Positions 9,174-17,466 of a stretch of DNA of 64,000 nt are shown here, piece after piece. Each line of letters starts with the position of its first letter. Positions within the stretch are counted from its first letter, which is position 1. The DNA comes from an uncultured Duncaniella sp. GTDB lineage: Bacteria > Bacteroidota > Bacteroidia > Bacteroidales > Muribaculaceae. The DNA lies in the NCBI GenBank assembly GCA_910587515.1, contig CAJULW010000035.1:62001-126000 (forward strand), read 5' to 3'. The position numbers and the translations under genes are program-made. Below the pieces are notes generated by a model. That model was not told the DNA's origin, made no database searches, and saw only the letters and a program-made list of their open reading frames with translations.

Positions 9174-10811
9174 TTACATCATGCCGCCCATGCCACCCAT
9201 ACCAGGAGCCGGCATCGCAGGTGCGGGATTATCCTCTTTCTTATCCGCGATCACACAAGAAGTGGTAAGGAACATACCTGCGATCGACGCTGCATTTTCC
9301 AAAGCGACACGGGTAACTTTCGCAGGGTCTATCACACCGGCAGCCATAAGATTTTCATACTTATCGGTACGGGCATTGTAGCCGTAATCCGCATCTCCAT
9401 CTTTGACTTTCTGAACAACCACCGCACCTTCTTGTCCGGCATTAGCCACAATCTGGCGCAGAGGTTCCTCGATAGCACGGAGAACTATGTTTATACCGGT
9501 GGTTTCGTCGTCATTAGCTCCTTTCAGATTTTCAAGCGATTTAACGCAACGTATATAAGCGACACCTCCACCGGGGACAATTCCCTCCGCTATAGCCGCA
9601 CGGGTAGCCGAAAGAGCGTCGTCAACACGATCTTTTTTCTCCTTCATCTCAACCTCGCTCGGAGCACCGATATGGAGTACGGCAACGCCTCCGGCTAGTT
9701 TCGCAAGACGTTCCTGAAGTTTCTCACGGTCGTAATCGCTTGTAGTCTGCCCGATCTGAGCCTTGATCTGAGAAACGCGAGCAGCGATAGCATCTTTATC
9801 ACCCGCGCCATTCACAATTGTAGTATTTTCCTTATTGATCGTCACTTTCTCGGCACGTCCCAACTGATCCACAGTAGCCGTGGCAAGCTGCATACCTTTT
9901 TCTTCGGATATGACGACACCTCCGGTCAGGACAGCGATGTCCTCAAGCATCTCTTTACGACGGTCACCAAAACCTGGAGCCTTAACAGCACAAACCTTCA
10001 AAGACCCACGCAGACGGTTGACGACAAGAGTGGCAAGAGCCTCCTGATCGACGTCCTCTGAAATAATCAGAAGACCGCGTCCAGACTGTGCGGTGGACTC
10101 GAGCACGGGAAGAATATCCTTGATATTAGAGATCTTTTTGTCATGAATAAGTATATAAGGGCTTTCCATCACACACTCCATCTTCTCTGTATTGGTGACG
10201 AAATATGGCGAGATATAGCCACGGTCGAATTGCATACCTTCAACAATGTCAACTGTGGTTTCCGTTCCCTTGGCTTCGTCAACGGTGATAACCCCCTCTT
10301 TCTTTACTTTTTTCATGGCCTCGGCTATAAGTCGTCCTATAGCCTCATCGTTGTTGGCAGAAATACGGGCCACGTCCTCGATCTTCTTGAAATCATCGCC
10401 CACTTCCTCGCTCTGAGCCTTGATGCCTTCGACAACAACTGCGACCGCACGGTCTATACCACGTTTTAGATCCATCGGATTGGCTCCGGCAGCCACATTC
10501 TTAAGACCGACATTAACGATAGCCTGAGCAAGAACAGTCGCGGTGGTAGTACCATCGCCAGCGTCATCTCCGGTTTTGGATGCGACCTCTTTTACAAGCT
10601 GAGCGCCCATGTTCTGGAACGGATCCTCGAGCTCTACTTCGCGAGCCACGCTGACTCCGTCCTTGGTGATATGCGGAGCTCCGAACTTCTTCTCAATGAT
10701 AACATTGCGGCCTTTCGGACCGAGTGTTACCTTGACTGCGTCAGCAAGAGCGTCGACACCTTTCTTGAGCTCTTCACGAGCCTTTATATCAAATTTTATT
10801 TCTTTTGCCAT
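9174..10811 (-). CDS. groEL: chaperonin GroEL (Hsp60)
   Basis: 545 residues, the usual length for the family. It forms the double-ring ATP-dependent folding chamber with GroES. Visible signatures are VTLGPKGRNVIIEK (ATP-binding loop), the DGTTTATVLAQAI segment, the apical domain with YISPYFVTN, and the C-terminal Gly-Met-rich tail GMGGMGGMM. It starts 72 bp after groES on the same strand, so the two form the standard groES-groEL operon under the groES promoter. Confidence 0.99.
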   Translation of the reverse strand: MAKEIKFDIKAREELKKGVDALADAVKVTLGPKGRNVIIEKKFGAPHITKDGVSVAREVELEDPFQNMGAQLVKEVASKTGDDAGDGTTTATVLAQAIVNVGLKNVAAGANPMDLKRGIDRAVAVVVEGIKAQSEEVGDDFKKIEDVARISANNDEAIGRLIAEAMKKVKKEGVITVDEAKGTETTVDIVEGMQFDRGYISPYFVTNTEKMECVMESPYILIHDKKISNIKDILPVLESTAQSGRGLLIISEDVDQEALATLVVNRLRGSLKVCAVKAPGFGDRRKEMLEDIAVLTGGVVISEEKGMQLATATVDQLGRAEKVTINKENTTIVNGAGDKDAIAARVSQIKAQIGQTTSDYDREKLQERLAKLAGGVAVLHIGAPSEVEMKEKKDRVDDALSATRAAIAEGIVPGGGVAYIRCVKSLENLKGANDDETTGINIVLRAIEEPLRQIVANAGQEGAVVVQKVKDGDADYGYNARTDKYENLMAAGVIDPAKVTRVALENAASIAGMFLTTSCVIADKKEDNPAPAMPAPGMGGMGGMM

Positions 10812-10883
10812 GATTTTTTACTTAATAATTTTCGGAGACTAAACTCTCCGTATTAAACTTATTAAAATATCTTCAACCGATTT

Positions 10884-11159
10884 TTATTTTTCTAAAACCG
10901 CAAGGACGTCGCTCTGACGCATTATAAGATATTTTTTGCCTTCCAGCTCAACTTCAGTACCGGCATATTTTCCGTAAAGCACTTCATCACCGGATTTTAC
11001 GATCATTTCCTCATCTTTAGTTCCGTTCCCGGCAGCGATAACCGTACCTTTCAGGGGCTTTTCCTTTGCAGTCTCAGGTATTATGATACCTGCCGCAGTA
11101 ACCTCTTCCACCGGAGTGGGGCAAATAAGCACTCTGTCAGCTAATGGCTTAATATTCAT
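10884..11159 (-). CDS. groES: co-chaperonin GroES (Hsp10)
   Basis: 91 residues. It caps the GroEL ring; the mobile loop and beta-barrel fold are evident in 'IKPLADRVLI', 'AGIIIPETAKEKPLKGTVIAAG' and 'GDEVLYGKYAGTEVELEGKKYLI'. It is the first gene of the groES-groEL operon. The leader contains two hairpins rather than a recognisable CIRCE element (see the leader entry). Confidence 0.98.
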   Translation of the reverse strand: MNIKPLADRVLICPTPVEEVTAAGIIIPETAKEKPLKGTVIAAGNGTKDEEMIVKSGDEVLYGKYAGTEVELEGKKYLIMRQSDVLAVLEK

Positions 11160-11234
11160 TGTTAATTAAAATATTAGTTTGATTAATTATATTGATGATT
11201 TTGTATTCTTCGATACATCTATTCAATCTTTACA

Positions 11235-11282
11235 CACGGCATAAACCGTGCCATAGGCCAATAATGTCAGTCGACACTGACA
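11235..11282 (-). promoter_or_regulatory. two hairpins in the groES leader
   Basis: Between the predicted -7 box (11316-11323) and the groES ATG (11159) the transcript would carry two small perfect hairpins. The first is TGTCAGT/ACTGACA with a 4-nt CGAC loop (11265-11282) and the second is CACGG/CCGTG with a 6-nt loop (11235-11250). No CIRCE repeat (TTAGCACTC...GAGTGCTAA) is present. A role in heat or stability control is inference only. Confidence 0.4.
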
Positions 11283-11315
11283 AAATGACAATCAGCATCA
11301 AGGCACGTCTGGCCA

Positions 11316-11323
11316 CAAAAATA
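11316..11323 (-). promoter_or_regulatory. -7 promoter box for groES-groEL
   Basis: The minus-strand sequence TATTTTTG fits TAnnTTTG. It would give a leader of roughly 150 nt before groES. Confidence 0.4.
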
Positions 11324-11402
11324 GCACCGACATAAATCCCGGCCGCCAAAATCAAAACGTACGGACACTTCAATTGGTTCATCCATAAAGCCTAAAAATT
11401 TA

Positions 11403-12119
11403 TCAGCGCAAACCGGAAGCGATCGCATCACGTGACTCCGACATCAAACGCGAAAAATCATGCCCGTCAGCCCCTGGAAAAACAGGCTTATGTATTGTCA
11501 AATATATATGTCCCGGAACCGGCAACAGTTTAAAACGAGGAAGCACGTCGAAAGCCCCGTCAATCGTAAGCGGAACAACCGGCAAGCCAAATTCTACGGC
11601 AAGACGGTAAGCGCCCCGCTTAAATGTACCCATCTCTCCAGTCCAAGAACGGGCGCCCTCAGGAAAAACCACAAGCGACATGCCTCCGCTAAGCTGGCGT
11701 TCAGCCTGACGCATCGTCCTGCGCGTAGCCGACGCCGATGAGTTGTCGACAAAAATATGGCCGGCCCATTTACAAGCCCATCCAACAAATGGTATTTTAC
11801 GCAGACCCTGCTTCATCATCCAACGAAAATTATGCCCGAGATATCCATACACAGTAAAAATATCGTACGCACCTTGGTGATTAGCGACAAAAACATAGCT
11901 GACATCAGGATCTATATTCTCACGCCCGCTCACAGAGACTTTGACAAAGGCAAGCCAACAAAAAAGCCTCGCCCACAAAATCTCCGGATAATAGCCCCAC
12001 CACCGACCAAAACCGAGCGCCGATCCAAAAGCGGTAAAAACCGCTGCTATAACAGTGACCGACACAAGGAGCGGGCACATTATAAAAATCTGATAGATAC
12101 GATAGAATAACATCATCAT
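11403..12119 (-). CDS. plsC: 1-acyl-sn-glycerol-3-phosphate acyltransferase (PlsC family)
   Basis: Lysophosphatidic-acid acyltransferase-like membrane enzyme of phospholipid synthesis. It has a hydrophobic N-terminal membrane segment, the catalytic NHQGAYD block (HX4D) and the FPEGARS block that binds the glycerol phosphate. I place the start at one of the clustered ATGs at 12119-12113, giving about 238 residues, because homologues begin close to 'FYRIYQIF'; the ORF can be extended to 12176 but that adds only hydrophobic sequence. Monocistronic by appearance, reading away from the fumarate reductase operon. Confidence 0.88.
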   Translation of the reverse strand: MMMLFYRIYQIFIMCPLLVSVTVIAAVFTAFGSALGFGRWWGYYPEILWARLFCWLAFVKVSVSGRENIDPDVSYVFVANHQGAYDIFTVYGYLGHNFRWMMKQGLRKIPFVGWACKWAGHIFVDNSSASATRRTMRQAERQLSGGMSLVVFPEGARSWTGEMGTFKRGAYRLAVEFGLPVVPLTIDGAFDVLPRFKLLPVPGHIYLTIHKPVFPGADGHDFSRLMSESRDAIASGLR

Positions 12120-12357
12120 AATCAACAGGAGAAAGAACATATCATAAACTAAATACAAAAATAGCGAATATTCCATACAAATTCAAAACGACACCATAAT
12201 TATATTAAAATAAAATCTCGAAGCCGAACCACACAGACCTTAGCCATGGCATCATATAATATAATTAATGTATACGGTCCCGAAAGAAATGTCAAAAATC
12301 CTTTCGCTCAGTTAAAGAAATTTTTCTTTAATTCTTGTAAAGACCAATGTTTTACCT

Positions 12358-12365
12358 TAACTTTG
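12358..12365 (+). promoter_or_regulatory. -7 promoter box of the fumarate reductase operon
   Basis: TAACTTTG exactly matches TAnnTTTG, about 70 bp before the ATG of the cytochrome b gene. The position argues that the longer ORF starting at 12246, upstream of the promoter, is not the translated form. Confidence 0.6.
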
Positions 12366-12434
12366 CAAAAAGTTAAATTCAATAGAATCAAATTTATAAA
12401 CATTTTAAATAACTTAATCCATTTCCAAACTACT

Positions 12435-13244
12435 ATGTGGTTAACTTGCTCATCTATAGGGAGGAAGTTCGTGATGGCACTCACGGGCTTATGCCTTGTC
12501 CTATTCGTCACGTTTCACTGTCTGATGAACGGCATCGCTCTGTTTTGGCCGTCAGGCTACAACGCGGTATGTGAATTCCTTGGCGCAAACTGGTATGCCC
12601 TCGTAGCCTCTATCGGCCTGGCAGCCCTTTTCATCGTCCACATCGTCTATGCTTTGTGGCTGACCCTACAAAACCGTAAAGCCCGTGGCAACGACAGATA
12701 CTATGTTGTCAGAAAACCCGCTCAAGTCGAATGGGCCTCACAAAACATGCTTGTACTCGGAATTGTCGTTCTGGCTTTCCTCGGAATTCATCTCATCCAG
12801 TTCTGGGCCAGAATGCAGTTCGCTGAAATCCTTCATTGCGACTACGTACACGAAGGCTTGGAAGTTCCTCCGGCGGCCGGCACTCTATTCATCCACATAG
12901 CATTCAGCCAAATATGGACTCCGATTGTGTATATCATCGGTTTTATCGCCCTTTGGTTCCATATCAACCACGGCTTCTGGTCAATGTTCCAAAGCTGCGG
13001 TTGGGACAATGACACTTGGTTACCTCGTCTGAAAACCATAGGCTGTTGGTGGACATCAATTGTGATCGCCCTATTCATCGCTCAAGCCATAGTATTTACC
13101 GTACGCGCAAATACAACCGATTTCAAGGAAGAGGCGGTGAAATATGTCGTATCTCAAACCTCGGCTGAAGCTCTCGACACCAACGCAAACGCTTTTTCAG
13201 CCGGCTGTCCCGACGCTTCCACTACAATAATCGTAGCTGAATAA
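12435..13244 (+). CDS. sdhC: succinate dehydrogenase/fumarate reductase cytochrome b subunit
   Basis: 269 residues from the ATG at 12435 (MWLTCSSIGRKFVMALTGL), the normal start of this family; the 63-residue upstream extension lies over the promoter and is rejected. It is a single-polypeptide, five-helix diheme membrane anchor of the type-B class, with conserved His residues in 'FVTFHCLMNG', 'FIVHIVYALW', 'GIHLIQFW' and 'FHINHGFWSMFQ' as likely heme or quinone ligands. It anchors the flavoprotein and iron-sulfur subunits encoded next and links menaquinol to fumarate reduction in anaerobic gut bacteria. Confidence 0.95.
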   Translation: MWLTCSSIGRKFVMALTGLCLVLFVTFHCLMNGIALFWPSGYNAVCEFLGANWYALVASIGLAALFIVHIVYALWLTLQNRKARGNDRYYVVRKPAQVEWASQNMLVLGIVVLAFLGIHLIQFWARMQFAEILHCDYVHEGLEVPPAAGTLFIHIAFSQIWTPIVYIIGFIALWFHINHGFWSMFQSCGWDNDTWLPRLKTIGCWWTSIVIALFIAQAIVFTVRANTTDFKEEAVKYVVSQTSAEALDTNANAFSAGCPDASTTIIVAE

Positions 13245-13294
13245 CCCCGGGGAATAATAAGCATTAAAGAATTAAAAATACCAATCATAAAGAT

Positions 13295-13324
13295 ATGGCA
13301 GACAATAAAACCTCGAGGGTATGA
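13295..13324 (+). other. 9-codon mini-ORF overlapping the frdA start (ATGA)
   Basis: An ATG at 13295 opens a frame reading MADNKTSRV, whose TGA overlaps the ATG at 13321 as ATGA. It may be a translationally coupled leader, or the remains of the original frdA start after a frameshift. Seen in sequence; function is inference. Confidence 0.35.
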
Positions 13325-15321
13325 TCGATTCTACCCCCATAATGAAGGATTACGCTGACATCGAGTCATCCAAGCTCCCTGAATATCAGATTGATTCTAA
13401 AATCCCCGAAGGGCCTTTCGCCCAAAAATGGACCAATTATAAAGCCCATCAGAAACTCGTCAATCCCGCAAACAAACGCAATCTTGACGTCATTGTCGTA
13501 GGAACCGGTCTTGCAGGAGCCTCCGCTGCGTCGACTCTTGGCGAACTTGGATTCAACGTTCTTAATTTCTGCATACAGGACTCTCCGCGTCGCGCCCACT
13601 CTATCGCTGCTCAAGGAGGCGTAAACGCAGCCAAGGATTATCAGAACGATGGCGACTCCGTATACCGTCTCTTTTACGACACGATCAAAGGTGGTGACTT
13701 CCGTTCACGTGAAGCCAATGTATACCGTCTGGCCGAAGTCTCAAACAATATTATCGACCAATGTGTCGCCCAAGGAGTGCCTTTCGCCCGCGAATACGGA
13801 GGATTGCTTGCCAACCGTTCGTTCGGAGGCGCACAGGTATCACGTACTTTCTACGCCAAAGGTCAGACCGGCCAGCAGTTGCTGCTCGGAGCATACGCAT
13901 CACTAAACCGCCAGATAAAAAAAGGAACGGTCAAATCCTACAACCGTCGCGAAATGCTTGATGTAGTGATCATCGACGGGCGCGCCCGCGGCATCATCGT
14001 GCGCAATCTCATCACAGGTGAGATCGAACGCTACGCAGCCCATGCTGTCGTACTCGCTACCGGAGGCTATGGTCGCGCCTTTTTCCTTTCGACAAACGCT
14101 ATGGGCTGCAACGGTTCAGCCGCTGTACAAGCGTTCAAAAAAGGCGCATATCTATCTAATCTCGCCTTCACGCAAATCCATCCGACATGCATCCCGGTTC
14201 ATGGCGAGGATCAATCGAAGCTCACTCTTATGAGCGAATCGCTCCGCAACGACGGTCGCATCTGGGTTCCCAAGAAAAAAGAGGACGCGGAAGCGATACG
14301 CGCCGGCAAAAAGAAACCGACCGATATACCCGACGAAGACCGCGATTTCTATCTCGAACGTCGCTATCCGGCATTCGGCAACCTTTGTCCGCGTGACATC
14401 GCAAGCCGCGCTGCCAAAGAACGCTGCGACGCGGGCTACGGAGTCGGCACAGGCAATGCCGTATACCTCGACTTCAAATATGCCATTAACAGACTTGGCG
14501 AAGATGTAGTACGCGACCGTTACGGCAACCTGTTTGACATGTATCAGATGATCTCTGATGACAATCCTTACGAAACACCAATGATGATCTTCCCTGCCAG
14601 CCACTATACAATGGGTGGTATATGGGTCGACTACGAGCTTCAGACCTCTGTCAAAGGTCTATTCGCAATCGGTGAGTGCAACTTCTCCGACCATGGAGCG
14701 AACCGCTTGGGAGCCTCAGCTCTTATGCAAGGTCTCGCTGACGGATATTTCGTCCTCCCCTACACTATGCAAAATTATCTTAGCGACCAGATCAAAGTGC
14801 CACACTTCTCTACGGACGCAAAAGAATTTGACGAAGCGGAAAAGGCTGTACGCACCCGTATCGACAAGCTAATGTCCATAAAAGGCACAAAATCCCCCGA
14901 CCAGATACACAAACGCCTTGGCCACGTCATGTGGAATCTCGTAGGCATGGGACGCACACTGCAAAGCCTCGTCAAGGCTATAGGAGAAATAGAAGAAGTC
15001 AGCAAGGAATTCTACTCCGACCTCCGCATCGTAGGACGCGCTGACGATTTAAATACCGAACTCGAAAAGGCTCTGCGCCTCGAAGACTTCCTCGTAATAG
15101 CAAAAATGATGGCTATCGACGCTCTTAACCGCAATGAATCATGCGGAGCGCATTTCCGCGAAGAATATCAGCTCGCAGACGGAGAGGCGGCACGCAACGA
15201 CAACGACTACATGTATGTGTCATGCTGGAAATATACCGGTGACAACGAAAAACCAGTGCTTCTGAAAGAACCTCTCAACTACACAGAAATCAAGGTTCAA
15301 ACACGTAACTACAAATCATAA
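13321..15321 (+). CDS. sdhA: fumarate reductase/succinate dehydrogenase flavoprotein subunit
   Basis: 666 residues. It is the catalytic subunit, with covalently bound FAD. The dinucleotide fold is VVGTGLAGASAA (~60), the flavinylation region is RRAHSIAAQGG, and the substrate site includes 'THPT'-equivalent IHPTCIP and the GGxGR-type loop 'TGGYGRAF'. Sequence and length match the Bacteroidetes type-B enzyme. The N-terminus is about 20 residues longer than the core beginning DSKIPEGPFAQKW, and alternative ATGs at 13321 and 13342 cannot be told apart. It lies between the cytochrome b and iron-sulfur genes in one operon. Confidence 0.97.
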   Translation: MIDSTPIMKDYADIESSKLPEYQIDSKIPEGPFAQKWTNYKAHQKLVNPANKRNLDVIVVGTGLAGASAASTLGELGFNVLNFCIQDSPRRAHSIAAQGGVNAAKDYQNDGDSVYRLFYDTIKGGDFRSREANVYRLAEVSNNIIDQCVAQGVPFAREYGGLLANRSFGGAQVSRTFYAKGQTGQQLLLGAYASLNRQIKKGTVKSYNRREMLDVVIIDGRARGIIVRNLITGEIERYAAHAVVLATGGYGRAFFLSTNAMGCNGSAAVQAFKKGAYLSNLAFTQIHPTCIPVHGEDQSKLTLMSESLRNDGRIWVPKKKEDAEAIRAGKKKPTDIPDEDRDFYLERRYPAFGNLCPRDIASRAAKERCDAGYGVGTGNAVYLDFKYAINRLGEDVVRDRYGNLFDMYQMISDDNPYETPMMIFPASHYTMGGIWVDYELQTSVKGLFAIGECNFSDHGANRLGASALMQGLADGYFVLPYTMQNYLSDQIKVPHFSTDAKEFDEAEKAVRTRIDKLMSIKGTKSPDQIHKRLGHVMWNLVGMGRTLQSLVKAIGEIEEVSKEFYSDLRIVGRADDLNTELEKALRLEDFLVIAKMMAIDALNRNESCGAHFREEYQLADGEAARNDNDYMYVSCWKYTGDNEKPVLLKEPLNYTEIKVQTRNYKS

Positions 15322-15338
15322 GTAAATCTCGAATACAA

Positions 15339-16094
15339 ATGGAACATAATATAAATGTAAACCTCAAGATTTGGCGTCAGCGTGGCCCCAAAGAACCCGG
15401 TGCATTCCAGACCTACCGCGTAGAGAATGTCTCGACCGGAAGCTCATTCCTCGAGATGCTTGATATGCTCAACCAACAGCTCGTTGACCGCAACGAAGAA
15501 CCTGTCGTCTTCGACAGCGACTGCCGTGAAGGCATCTGCGGCATGTGCTCCCTCTATATAAACGGCCATCCACATGGTCCCGTGCAGGGAATTACAACAT
15601 GCCAGCTCCACATGCGCAAATTCAACAATGAAGACACCATAACTATCGAGCCATGGCGTTCGGCAGCGTTCCCTGTAATACGCGACCTTATGGTCAATCG
15701 CAACGCTTTCGATCAAATCCAACAGGCAGGAGGTTACGTATCGTTCAACTGCGGTGGAGCACCTGATGCCAACAACCTACCCATTTCAAAAGAAGTAGCA
15801 GACGTCGCCATGGACTCTGCCACCTGTATCGGATGCGGAGCGTGCGTTGCCGCATGTAAAAACGGTTCAGCAATGCTTTTCGTCGGTGCAAAAGTCAGCC
15901 AGTTCGCACTCCTTCCACAAGGTCAGGTGGAACGCGCTCGTCGCGCTCGCGCTATGGTCAAGAAGATGGACGAACTTGGATTCGGCAACTGTACAAACAC
16001 AGGAGCATGCGCCGCTGAATGCCCAAAGAACGTTCCGTTGAGCAACATAGCTCGCCTAAACCGTGAATTCATAAAAGCCAAGTGTGCTGACTGA
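15339..16094 (+). CDS. sdhB: fumarate reductase/succinate dehydrogenase iron-sulfur subunit
   Basis: 251 residues. It passes electrons between the flavin and the membrane quinone site. The plant-type [2Fe-2S] cysteines are in CREGICGMC plus a downstream TTCQ. The C-terminal ferredoxin half has CIGCGACVAACKNG and CTNTGACAAECPKNVP, ligating the [4Fe-4S] and [3Fe-4S] centres. It starts 17 bp after sdhA and the operon ends at the perfect 23-bp-stem terminator that follows. Confidence 0.97.
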   Translation: MEHNINVNLKIWRQRGPKEPGAFQTYRVENVSTGSSFLEMLDMLNQQLVDRNEEPVVFDSDCREGICGMCSLYINGHPHGPVQGITTCQLHMRKFNNEDTITIEPWRSAAFPVIRDLMVNRNAFDQIQQAGGYVSFNCGGAPDANNLPISKEVADVAMDSATCIGCGACVAACKNGSAMLFVGAKVSQFALLPQGQVERARRARAMVKKMDELGFGNCTNTGACAAECPKNVPLSNIARLNREFIKAKCAD

Positions 16095-16114
16095 CCTTAC
16101 AGTACTGATAGATA

Positions 16115-16169
16115 CTGAATGAAAAATTCCCTCATGCGTCTTGGATGCATGAGGGAATTTTTCATTCAG
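16115..16169. terminator. terminator of the fumarate reductase operon (perfect 23-bp stem)
   Basis: 16115-16137 is perfectly complementary to 16147-16169, with a 9-nt loop. The stem contains the A- and T-runs that place a U-tract at either end, so it should work in both directions. Confidence 0.88.
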
Positions 16170-16424
16170 CAACTACAACTATTGAGAATATCCCATAACA
16201 AGCACTCGACACACACAAAAACTATTTTCGCCAATCACTTCAATCTTTTTTAGTTAATTGTGTTAAACACACAATAAGCAGGAACTTTTCGGAATCTTAT
16301 ACATTATATTATCGTAAAGCAAATTTCAATTAATGGAATCCCACAACATGGCTTTATAAAATTATGATTGCATATACAGCAAAAATTCTCACCAATGTTA
16401 CAAATATCATAACAAAAGCCGTTC

Positions 16425-16439
16425 ATTGTAACAATTTTG
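16425..16439 (+). repeat. direct repeat copy 1 (ATTGTAACAATTTTG)
   Basis: This exact 15-bp word recurs at 16491-16505. Its first 11 bases, ATTGTAACAAT, are a palindrome around a central base, as expected for a dimeric regulator site. Function is inferred only. Confidence 0.5.
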
Positions 16440-16490
16440 TAATCTTTTATCACAATAAATAATTCATTATATATCAACATTATATCACCA

Positions 16491-16505
16491 ATTGTAACAA
16501 TTTTG
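16491..16505 (+). repeat. direct repeat copy 2 (ATTGTAACAATTTTG)
   Basis: Second exact copy, 66 bp after the first (start to start) and about 60 bp before the -7 box of the sigma gene. A 66-bp spacing is a little over six helical turns. Confidence 0.5.
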
Positions 16506-16561
16506 ACATCACTTTAACGCATTTTTACAATAAAAACATTTACATCCATTTATTTTCGTTG

Positions 16562-16569
16562 TAATTTTG
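16562..16569 (+). promoter_or_regulatory. -7 promoter box of the ECF sigma gene
   Basis: TAATTTTG matches TAnnTTTG, about 80 bp upstream of the preferred start at 16649. Confidence 0.5.
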
Positions 16570-16648
16570 AATTGTCAAACCAAATAACCCTTTGATATTT
16601 TACTTACAACTCTCCCCAACACTCAACTCTCTAACAAATATTATGATT

Positions 16649-17152
16649 ATGGGAACTCAGGAATTTCAAAACAAGCTTATGAGCCTCCAGGGCAACCTTC
16701 TTAACTTTGCCTATATGCTCACTTCCAATAGAGACAACGCTTACGATCTCCTTCAGGACACTACCCTGAAAGCCCTTGACAACGAAAGCAAATATGTCGA
16801 CAACACCAATTTCAAGGGATGGGTTTTCACGATAATGCGCAATATCTTCATCAATAACTATCGTCGCGTTGTAAGATCCGCAACAGTCATCGACCAGACA
16901 GAGGATCTCTACCACCTCAATCTGTCTCAAGATTCCGGACTCGAAACCCCCGAGGGCTCTTTCGGTGCCAACGAGATCTCAGACGCCATCAACGCATTCC
17001 CTGATGAATACCGCATACCATTCTCAATGCACGTTGCCGGCTATAAATACAATGAGATCGCAGAGAAGATGAATCTGCCTCTCGGCACAGTGAAAAGCCG
17101 TATATTTTTCGCCCGCAAGAAACTGCAAGTGAAATTCGCCGACTACCGTTAA
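16649..17152 (+). CDS. ECF-type RNA polymerase sigma factor
   Basis: 167 residues from the ATG at 16649 (MGTQEFQNKLMSL); an ATG two codons earlier (16643) is equally possible and the ORF extension to 16592 is unlikely. The sigma-70 region 2 is 'LLNFAYMLTSNRDNAYDLLQDTTLKAL' through 'NFKGWVFTIMRNIFINNYRR', and region 4 is 'IPFSMHVAGYKYNEIAEKMNLPLGTVKSRIFFARKKLQ', the helix-turn-helix reading the -35. It resembles the widely conserved, stand-alone Bacteroidales ECF factor. No anti-sigma gene lies beside it. The gene stands alone between long AT-rich regions. Confidence 0.92.
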   Translation: MGTQEFQNKLMSLQGNLLNFAYMLTSNRDNAYDLLQDTTLKALDNESKYVDNTNFKGWVFTIMRNIFINNYRRVVRSATVIDQTEDLYHLNLSQDSGLETPEGSFGANEISDAINAFPDEYRIPFSMHVAGYKYNEIAEKMNLPLGTVKSRIFFARKKLQVKFADYR

Positions 17153-17403
17153 AATATCAAAACAGGACCATATAAAGTCCCGGGACGTCATAAAAACATT
17201 TTGTAGAGATTACTTTTCATATTCAACTTATATCAATAACAGTTTCCAAAGGAAGACATTTTCAATCAGGTAAAAACAGATTGATTAGGCACACGTAGAT
17301 AAACGACTGCTTATAGAATATAATAATAAATAAGATATCGACTAATATTTTTATGTTTAAGGTATTGCTATCTGCACTATAAGATTACACACAAACTTAA
17401 AAC
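17153..17403. other. non-coding region between the sigma gene and dnaG
   Basis: About 250 bp (about 310 bp including the terminator) of AT-rich sequence between a rightward and a leftward gene. Apart from the small GGAC...GTCC dyad near 17168-17187 and the dnaG terminator, I see nothing in it. Confidence 0.5.
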
Positions 17404-17442
17404 AAAGCCCCGCCTGCGAAGTTGATTTCGCGGACGGGGTTT
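17404..17442 (-). terminator. terminator of dnaG
   Basis: AAGCCCCGCCTGCGAA pairs with TTCGCGGACGGGGTTT (G-U pairs and one mismatch) around a short loop, about 25 bp beyond the dnaG stop. Confidence 0.75.
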
Positions 17443-17466
17443 AAAGCTATTATATTAGATCCGTAA

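Larger units (their letters stand above)
16170..16561. other. AT-rich non-coding region upstream of the ECF sigma gene
   Basis: About 390 bp without a credible gene, very AT-rich. It holds two copies of ATTGTAACAATTTTG and several related TGTTACAA/TTGTAA words, then the sigma-gene promoter. It looks like a regulatory upstream region; nothing coding is seen. Confidence 0.6.

Noticed and set aside
12246..12434. N-terminal extension of the cytochrome b ORF
   Set aside because: The -7 box at 12358 lies within it and homologues begin at MWLTCSS-like sequence.
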